This document shows positions 7,231 through 12,331 of a DNA stretch of 14,014 bases, piece by piece. The notes beneath the pieces are model-generated. The model searched no databases. It saw only the letters and a program-made list of their open reading frames with translations, and had not been told where the DNA came from. Position 1 is the first letter of the stretch. Every line of letters begins with the position of its first letter. Origin of the DNA: JARRJY01 sp050116415 (lineage in GTDB: Bacteria > Pseudomonadota > Gammaproteobacteria > UBA6429 > Thiohalophilaceae); NCBI GenBank assembly GCA_050116415.1, contig JASFOS010000047.1, positions 1-14,014 on the forward strand, in the 5' to 3' direction. Both the position numbers and the translations under genes were made by a program.

Positions 7231-8226
7231 ATGTTTGATAATAAATCAATTCTCATAACTGGTGGGACAGGGTCATTTGGCCATCAGTTCATAAAGACAT
7301 TACTGGAAAACTATAAGCCAAGGAGAGTGGTGGTTTTTTCCAGGGATGAATTAAAGCAATTCGAGATGCAGCAACTCTATAACTCCCCCGTTATGAGATA
7401 TTTTATCGGAGATGTTCGCGATGGCGAGCGATTGATGCATGCAATGAGAGATATTGATTATGTGGTTCATGCAGCCGCTTTGAAACAGGTCCCAGCCGCA
7501 GAATACAATCCAATTGAATGTATAAAAACAAATATATACGGGGCAGAGAATGTCATTAAGGCATCTATTGATAATGGTGTGAAAAAGATCGTTGCCTTAT
7601 CAACAGACAAAGCAGTCAACCCTATCAATTTATATGGTGCAACTAAACTGGCGTCTGACAAGTTGTTTGTGGCAGCAAATAACCTGGTTGGTGAGCGCGA
7701 CATTAAATTTAGTGTGGTCAGATACGGTAATGTAGTCGGATCAAGAGGCTCTGTTGTGCCGCTGTTTAGAAAGTTAATCCAGGAACAAGCTGATAAACTT
7801 CCAATTACCGATGCGCGCATGACACGATTCTGGATTTCATTGCAGCAAGGGATTGAATTCGTTTTTAAAAGTTTTGAACGAATGCAAGGCGGTGAGATAT
7901 TTGTGCCTAAAATACCATCTGTGCGCATAGCTGATTTAGCGAAATCAATGGCGCCTGATATGGATACCGAGATAATAGGTATCAGGCCAGGAGAAAAATT
8001 ACATGAGGTCATGTGTCCAAAAGACGACTCGCATTTAACTATCGAATTTGAAAATCATTTTGTTATTAAACCAAGCATACAATTTCACAATGTACAGAAT
8101 GATTACATGGTGAATGTTCTTGGTGAAAAAGGTACGCCTGTCGAGTCTGGTTTTGAATACAACTCTGGTGAAAATGACATGTTTTTAAATCTGAAAGAAA
8201 TAGAAGAGTTTAATAATATAGAATAA
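7231..8226 (+). CDS. pseB: PseB-type UDP-N-acetylglucosamine 4,6-dehydratase (inverting)
   Basis: PseB converts UDP-GlcNAc to a UDP-4-keto-6-deoxy-L-AltNAc-type sugar, the first step of pseudaminic acid synthesis in Campylobacter and Helicobacter. The 331-residue protein has the Rossmann NAD(P) loop GGTGSFG (residues 11-17), SRDELKQFEMQQ, MRYFIGDVRD, AAALKQVPAAEYNP, the STDKAVNP active-site segment (T125, D126, K127) and the SDR pair Y135-K139 in YGATK. Further conserved blocks are VRYGNVVGSRGSVVP, ITDARMTRFWIS, GGEIFVPKIPS and GIRPGEKLHE. Length and motif order match the inverting PseB/FlaA1 type, not the large membrane-bound retaining dehydratases. AGG at 7219-7221 sits 9 bases before the ATG. 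It lies 37 bases after the sulfotransferase stop. The base composition becomes clearly AT-richer here than in the flagellar genes. Confidence 0.94.
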   Translation: MFDNKSILITGGTGSFGHQFIKTLLENYKPRRVVVFSRDELKQFEMQQLYNSPVMRYFIGDVRDGERLMHAMRDIDYVVHAAALKQVPAAEYNPIECIKTNIYGAENVIKASIDNGVKKIVALSTDKAVNPINLYGATKLASDKLFVAANNLVGERDIKFSVVRYGNVVGSRGSVVPLFRKLIQEQADKLPITDARMTRFWISLQQGIEFVFKSFERMQGGEIFVPKIPSVRIADLAKSMAPDMDTEIIGIRPGEKLHEVMCPKDDSHLTIEFENHFVIKPSIQFHNVQNDYMVNVLGEKGTPVESGFEYNSGENDMFLNLKEIEEFNNIE

Positions 8227-8294
8227 CTAATAGTAGAAAACACTGTTAATCATTATAGGGTATGAGTCTATATAGAGTGTGAAAATGGTGCAAT

Positions 8295-9200
8295 ATGCCA
8301 CAATACAGGCAAAAGATATTGATTGTTGGGGCGACAGGAATGCTAGGGCAATCGTTGATGCTTTCATTTTCCGATTCAGGGTATGAGGTAACCGGAACAT
8401 CGCGTGAGGATAGCGGATTTTCTCTTGATATTACGAAAATAGAACAAGTAAGGCATGCTCTAAGAATTATAAAGCCTGATGTGGTAGTTAATGCGGCAGG
8501 AATAGCTGATGTTGATTACTGTGAACGTAATCCCGATGTGGCATTTGAGGTTAATTTTAGCGCAGTTTGTAGACTCGCTGAAGAATGTGAGGCTAATGGC
8601 GTAAAATTTGTGCAAATATCTACAGATCATTTTTTTACGGGTGATAAGAATTTGGCGCATACGGAGAGCGCACTGAAAACTATTGTTAATGTATATGCGG
8701 AATCGAAATCTGCAGCAGAAGAATGTTTGAAAGAGCGCAAAGATGTGCTTGTTGTAAGAACAAATATCACGGGTTTTCGAGGTGGTAGTAAGCCTACATT
8801 TATTGAGTGGGCCTTAGCTGCATTAAGAAATGATACCAGTATACAAGGCTTCGTCGATTACTATACATCGACAATAGATACTTTGAGTTTTTCTAATGCA
8901 CTTGTACGACTTGTTGAACTGGGGGCGGCAGGGATAATCAATCTTGCGTCGAGTGAGGTGAGTTCAAAGTATCAATTTCTTGTAACACTGAAAGATGCGT
9001 TACCCGATGCTTCAGCAGAAATACAACAAGCTCATATTGGAAATCTTCAGGTAAAGCGCGCAGAATCAGCTGGACTAGATGTTAGTAAAGCAGAGCAGTT
9101 TCTGGGCTACAAATTGCCAGGCAGGAAAGAGGTTGTAGCAAACCTGATTGAGCAGGAAAATAAGCCAGTAATGGCCCGAGTTTTGAAAAATGAAGTATAA
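8295..9200 (+). CDS. RmlD-like SDR sugar-nucleotide reductase
   Basis: This 301-residue protein belongs to the extended SDR group that includes dTDP-4-dehydrorhamnose reductase (RmlD). It has the N-terminal cofactor loop GATGMLG (residues 12-18), a short DIT segment, the KPDVVVNAAGIADVDYCE motif typical of RmlD, STDHFF (109-114, usually STDYVF) and the catalytic Y134-K138 pair in VYAESK. The expected reaction is NAD(P)H-dependent reduction of a 4-keto-6-deoxy sugar nucleotide. Given its place directly after pseB, the 4-keto PseB product is the obvious candidate substrate, but the true substrate is not visible. It occupies the slot where the PseC aminotransferase is usually found. The 68-base gap before it (8227-8294) shows no clear promoter and no good ribosome site for the ATG at 8295. 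The 3' end overlaps the next gene by 11 bases. The substrate assignment is uncertain; the family is clear. Confidence 0.85.
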   Translation: MPQYRQKILIVGATGMLGQSLMLSFSDSGYEVTGTSREDSGFSLDITKIEQVRHALRIIKPDVVVNAAGIADVDYCERNPDVAFEVNFSAVCRLAEECEANGVKFVQISTDHFFTGDKNLAHTESALKTIVNVYAESKSAAEECLKERKDVLVVRTNITGFRGGSKPTFIEWALAALRNDTSIQGFVDYYTSTIDTLSFSNALVRLVELGAAGIINLASSEVSSKYQFLVTLKDALPDASAEIQQAHIGNLQVKRAESAGLDVSKAEQFLGYKLPGRKEVVANLIEQENKPVMARVLKNEV

Positions 9201-10272
9201 AGAAAATTTTACAATTAACAATCATCGCGTGGCGGCTGATGCAAAGACATATTTCATTGCCGATATTGCAGCCAACCATGATGGTGATATTGAGCGAGCA
9301 AAAGAATTGATCTGGTTATGCAAGGAAGCAGGTGCTGATGCGGCCAAATTTCAACACTTTTTGGCCAAGGATATCGTATCTGATAAAGGTTTTCGTGACC
9401 TGGGGGCTCAAGTATCTCACCAGTCAAAATGGAAACAATCAGTATATAAAATCTACGAGCAATACCAGTGTAGTCGTGACTGGAATCATATACTTATCGA
9501 TACGTGTAAACAGGCAGGAATTGACTTCATGACAACGCCTTATGATTTTGAGGCGGTAGATATGTTTGCAAACCATGTTGGCGCATTCAAAGTGGGTTCA
9601 GGTGATGTAACATGGCTTGAACAAATCGAGAAAATAGCTCAACAGAACAAACCCGTATTGATAGCCGTAGGTGCATCAGAGATGAATGAAGTTGAACAAG
9701 CTGTTGATGCAGTGCTGAAACATAATCAGGAAATATGTTTGATGCAGTGTAATACCAATTACACGGGTGAGCTGGAAAACTTCAAGTATATTAACCTGAA
9801 CGTGATAAAAACCTTTGCCGATAAATGGCCAGGGATGATGCTGGGGCTTTCTGATCACACGCCTGGTCATGCTACTGTACTCGGAGCGGTCGCGATGGGT
9901 GCTCGTATTATTGAAAAACATTTTACTGACGATAATAATCGAACAGGACCTGATCATCCATTTTCAATGATCCCTGAAACATGGCGGGATATGATTGATA
10001 GAACACGTGAACTGGAATATGCATTAGGTGACGGTGTTAAGCGGGTTGAAGAAAATGAAAAGGAGACAGTTGTTGTACAGCGCCGCTGTTTGAGAATAAA
10101 AAGTGATATTAAGGCTGGCAATATACTAAAACGTGAAAACATAGAAGTATTGCGCCCAGCACCAGTTGGTTCACTAAAGCCTTCGCAAATAGATGAGATT
10201 GCTGGTATGCGCCTGAATAGGGATATGGTAAGAGGTGAAATTATTTCAAAAAGTGACTTGCGTGATGATTAA
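9190..10272 (+). CDS. NeuB/PseI-family nonulosonic acid synthase (N-acetylneuraminate synthase family)
   Basis: Enzymes of this family condense phosphoenolpyruvate with a six-carbon N-acyl amino sugar to give a nine-carbon sialic-acid-like sugar. The 360-residue protein has the TIM-barrel synthase domain at about 20-285: IADIAANHDGD near residue 23, AGADAAKFQ with K53, FMTTPYDF, FKVGSGDVTW, CNTNYTG, and GLSDHTPGH plus IEKHFTDD. H223 and H244 in the last two are at the family's metal-ligand positions. A C-terminal SAF (antifreeze-like) domain covers about 297-355 (RRCLRIKSDIKAGN, then LRPAP.GSLKP). Which sugar it uses cannot be read from motifs; pseudaminic, legionaminic or a variant acid are all possible. 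The usual AEIG motif reads ADIA here. The ATG lies inside the 3' end of the preceding gene (11-base overlap), and the stop overlaps the next gene by 8 bases, a coupled operon layout. Confidence 0.92.
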   Translation: MKYKENFTINNHRVAADAKTYFIADIAANHDGDIERAKELIWLCKEAGADAAKFQHFLAKDIVSDKGFRDLGAQVSHQSKWKQSVYKIYEQYQCSRDWNHILIDTCKQAGIDFMTTPYDFEAVDMFANHVGAFKVGSGDVTWLEQIEKIAQQNKPVLIAVGASEMNEVEQAVDAVLKHNQEICLMQCNTNYTGELENFKYINLNVIKTFADKWPGMMLGLSDHTPGHATVLGAVAMGARIIEKHFTDDNNRTGPDHPFSMIPETWRDMIDRTRELEYALGDGVKRVEENEKETVVVQRRCLRIKSDIKAGNILKRENIEVLRPAPVGSLKPSQIDEIAGMRLNRDMVRGEIISKSDLRDD

Positions 10273-10807
10273 AGGTCAATACACGGCATTAAGAGCCATA
10301 ACTGAAAATGATCTCGAGCAGCTATTAACATGGCGCAACAAACCTGAGTTTCGCCAGTATTTTCGTGAATATAGAGAGCTTTCAGTTGAACAACAAAAAC
10401 AATGGTATGAAAACTTGGTTGTTGGATCAGACAATACGCGTATGTTTGCCATTATATCAGCTAATGACGGTGAACTGCTCGGTGCCTGTGGCTTGTGTTA
10501 CATAGACTGGGTGAACCGAAATGCGGATTTTTCAATATATATTGGCTACGATGACCTGTATATTGATGATCGTTTTGCAGTTGATGCCGCCAAGCAGCTA
10601 CTAAAATATGGCTTCGAAGAATTAAATCTACACCGTGTCTGGGCAGAAATTTATTCCATTGATGAAAAAAAACAACAATTCCTTGATTTGCTGGGTTTTT
10701 CAATAGATGGAAGGCACAGGGAAACACATTGGACACATGGCAAGTGGTGTGATTCAATTTTTTATGCTCTTCTTGAGTATGAGTATGAGTATGAGTATAA
10801 AGCTTAA
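10265..10807 (+). CDS. GNAT N-acetyltransferase, PseH-like position
   Basis: I choose the ATG at 10265 (180 residues, MIKGQYTALRAI), which overlaps the synthase stop by 8 bases and starts at the usual beginning of the RimJ/RimL-type GNAT fold; the in-frame ATG at 10235 lies within the synthase gene. Visible features are TALRAITENDLEQLLTWRN (family strand 1 and helix 1), GELLGACGLCYIDWVNRNADFSIYIG (central strands), AAKQLLKYGFEELNLHRVWAEIY (acetyl-CoA-binding helix and following strand) and FLDLLGF. In pseudaminate and legionaminate pathways such an enzyme acetylates the 4-amino sugar. If the SDR reductase upstream removes the 4-keto group, no 4-amine would form, so another acceptor or an imported amine is implied. 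The acetyl-CoA loop lacks the usual Gly-rich Q/RxxGxG/A form (LYIDDRFAVDAAK, about 98-109). The C-terminus is an EYEYEYEY repeat described separately. Confidence 0.85.
   Translation: MIKGQYTALRAITENDLEQLLTWRNKPEFRQYFREYRELSVEQQKQWYENLVVGSDNTRMFAIISANDGELLGACGLCYIDWVNRNADFSIYIGYDDLYIDDRFAVDAAKQLLKYGFEELNLHRVWAEIYSIDEKKQQFLDLLGFSIDGRHRETHWTHGKWCDSIFYALLEYEYEYEYKA
10775..10798 (+). repeat. Four perfect tandem copies of GAGTAT at the 3' end of the acetyltransferase gene
   Basis: Four uninterrupted GAGTAT units encode (Glu-Tyr)x4 just before the final Lys-Ala and stop. A hexamer change by slippage would keep the frame, so the expected effect is length variation of an acidic, aromatic tail rather than on/off switching. 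The repeat is directly visible; any functional role is unproven. Confidence 0.95.
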
Positions 10808-10821
10808 ATTGAGACGGAATT

Positions 10822-10851
10822 ATGTATCGATTGAGCTTAGCTAACTTGTAA
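10822..10851 (+). other. Possible nine-codon leader ORF upstream of the SpsF-like gene
   Basis: ATG at 10822 opens a nine-residue frame (MYRLSLANL) ending TAA at 10849-10851, with GACGGA at 10813-10818 as a plausible ribosome site. The SpsF-like ATG follows 5 bases after this stop and has only a weak Shine-Dalgarno sequence of its own, so translation reinitiation is conceivable. Such a short frame can easily arise by chance. Confidence 0.2.
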
Positions 10852-10856
10852 GTACA

Positions 10857-11600
10857 ATGTCTAAAAAAGAGAAAACAATTTGCATAATTCAGGCACGAAT
10901 GGGTTCATCGAGGCTGCCTGGAAAAGTCATGAAGCAGTTGTCAGGCAATACTGTCTTATTCCAGGTGGTTTCCCGGGTGCGCCGTGCTGGCCTCGTGGAT
11001 GATGTCGTGGTAGCTACAACAACAAGGCAACAGGATGACGTTTTGGTGAAACACTGCCATGAGATTGGTGTTGATTATTATAGAGGAAGTGAATCAGATG
11101 TCCTTGCACGCTATCTGGAGGCGGCCGAAAAATATTCTGCCGATGTGGTTTGTAGAGTAACTTCAGACTGCCCCTTGATTGATCCTGAGATTATTGATGC
11201 AGTTATTCGAAAACGTGCGATGATGAAAGCTGAATATGCAAACCTTGCCGAACCAAGAACATACCCACGTGGTCTTGATTGCGAAGTTTTTACTATGGAG
11301 AGCTTGAGGAAGGTAGCAAGTAAGGCAGATAAGGACTATGAGCGTGTGCATGTAACACCTTATTATTACCTTCATCCAGATGAATTCACTATTACACATG
11401 TCTCGCAAGCAGATGACTACAGTTATTTGCGTTGGACGCTGGATACTGAGGATGATTTTATAGCAATAAAAAAAATCTACGATTATTTCGAGGGAAGAAA
11501 TGACATGACATGGCATGAGGTGCTGAAGCTGGTGCAACAACACCCAGAAATAACTGCTTTAAATGCCCATGTTGAGCAGAAACAGTTACACGAACTTTAG
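10857..11600 (+). CDS. SpsF-type cytidylyltransferase (nucleotide-sugar activating enzyme)
   Basis: The 247-residue protein belongs to the acylneuraminate cytidylyltransferase superfamily, SpsF branch (named after Bacillus spore coat polysaccharide synthesis). The nucleotide-binding N-terminus is IIQARMGSSRLPGKV (residues about 10-24). It is followed by VVVATTTRQQDD, YYRGSESDVLARY (about 74-86), VVCRVTSDCPLIDP (97-110), RTYPRGLDCEVF (134-145), HVTPYYY, and LRWTLDTEDD. The expected reaction is activation of the synthase product as a CMP-sugar. It differs from the PseF/NeuA N-terminus (which normally reads IIPARGGSKxIP). It starts 49 bases after the acetyltransferase stop; the ATG lacks a strong ribosome site. 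The methyltransferase follows after 19 bases. The family is clear; the exact sugar is inferred from neighbours. Confidence 0.88.
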   Translation: MSKKEKTICIIQARMGSSRLPGKVMKQLSGNTVLFQVVSRVRRAGLVDDVVVATTTRQQDDVLVKHCHEIGVDYYRGSESDVLARYLEAAEKYSADVVCRVTSDCPLIDPEIIDAVIRKRAMMKAEYANLAEPRTYPRGLDCEVFTMESLRKVASKADKDYERVHVTPYYYLHPDEFTITHVSQADDYSYLRWTLDTEDDFIAIKKIYDYFEGRNDMTWHEVLKLVQQHPEITALNAHVEQKQLHEL

Positions 11601-11619
11601 GTGAGAATATTATATTGTA

Positions 11620-12252
11620 ATGAAAGATAAATTCAAAACAGAACAAGAGTCATTCTGGGCTGGTGAGTTTGGTGATGAGTATTCTAAACGAAACGTCGGC
11701 AATAATCTCGTGGCATCGAATTGTGCGCTGTTCACGAAGGTTTTTTCAAAAACGCGCAATGTAAATTCAATATTAGAATTTGGTGCGAATATAGGTCTGA
11801 ACCTGGAAGCGATCGGCATGCTTAAGCCGGAAGCAGAAATATCGGCTCTCGAAATAAACGAGTCAGCAGTAAAGAAACTGCAAAAGCGTGGAAGATATCA
11901 CGTATACAACGAATCATTGCTGAATTTTAAAAGTGATAAAAAATGGGATTTTGTTCTGATTAAAACAGTATTGATTCATATTAATCCTCATGAACTGCAA
12001 AAAGTCTATGACGTACTTGTGTCAAGCAGTAAAAGATATATATGTATTGCGGAATATTATAATCGCACGCCTGTTTCAATAAACTATCGCGGTCATGATG
12101 AACGTCTTTATAAACGGGATTTTGTAGGCGAACTATTGGATAAATTTCCGTCCCTGACCCTGGTTGATTATGGTTTTGTTTACCATAGAGACCCAAACTT
12201 CCCTCAAGATGATATTACCTGGTTTTTATTAGAGAAATTAGAAAATATGTAG
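11620..12252 (+). CDS. Pseudaminic acid biosynthesis-associated methyltransferase
   Basis: This is a 210-residue class I SAM-dependent methyltransferase. The SAM motif I is ILEFGANIGLNL (residues 51-62), the acidic end of strand 2 is ALEIN with E78, and the post-II region is WDFVLIKTVLIHINP (109-123). The N-terminal TEQESFWAGEFGDEY (7-21), the IAEYYNRTPVSINYRGHDERLYKRDF block (143-168) and the VYHRDPNFPQDDITWFLLEK ending (188-207) match the small methylase clade found in pseudaminic acid operons (TIGR03587 as I recall it). A methyl group on the nonulosonic acid or its N-acyl arm is the likely outcome, but the acceptor is not known from sequence. AGGTGAG at 11599-11605 overlaps the previous stop, with a rather long 14-base spacing to the ATG. 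It appears to be the last gene of the cassette before a 79-base AT-rich gap. Confidence 0.9.
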   Translation: MKDKFKTEQESFWAGEFGDEYSKRNVGNNLVASNCALFTKVFSKTRNVNSILEFGANIGLNLEAIGMLKPEAEISALEINESAVKKLQKRGRYHVYNESLLNFKSDKKWDFVLIKTVLIHINPHELQKVYDVLVSSSKRYICIAEYYNRTPVSINYRGHDERLYKRDFVGELLDKFPSLTLVDYGFVYHRDPNFPQDDITWFLLEKLENM

Positions 12253-12256
12253 CTAA

Positions 12257-12284
12257 TTTACACTTGATTTAGTTAAGTTAATAT
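12257..12284 (+). promoter_or_regulatory. Possible sigma70 promoter in the AT-rich gap before the TPR-glycosyltransferase gene
   Basis: In the 79-base gap 12253-12331, TTTACA (12257-12262) is followed by a 16-base spacer and TAATAT (12279-12284). Both boxes are near consensus, but the region is so AT-rich that chance matches are likely. It would let the downstream gene be expressed separately from the sugar cassette. No terminator-like stem is visible in the gap. Confidence 0.25.
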
Positions 12285-12331
12285 ATTGCTTGTATTCTCA
12301 ACACAAACACTAGAAATAAAGTAATTTAATC

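Noticed and set aside
7222..7250. TTGACG as a -35 box at the pseB start
   Set aside because: No acceptable -10 lies at 15-18 bases, and the position would place initiation inside the coding sequence.
7467..8012. Long open frame (181 codons) on the - strand
   Set aside because: It is the antisense shadow of the well-supported pseB gene; the translation shows no recognisable motifs and no ribosome site.
10775..10798. Tandem repeat as a CRISPR or phase-switch element
   Set aside because: Units are six bases with no spacers, so it is not CRISPR; copy changes preserve the frame, so it is not an on/off switch.
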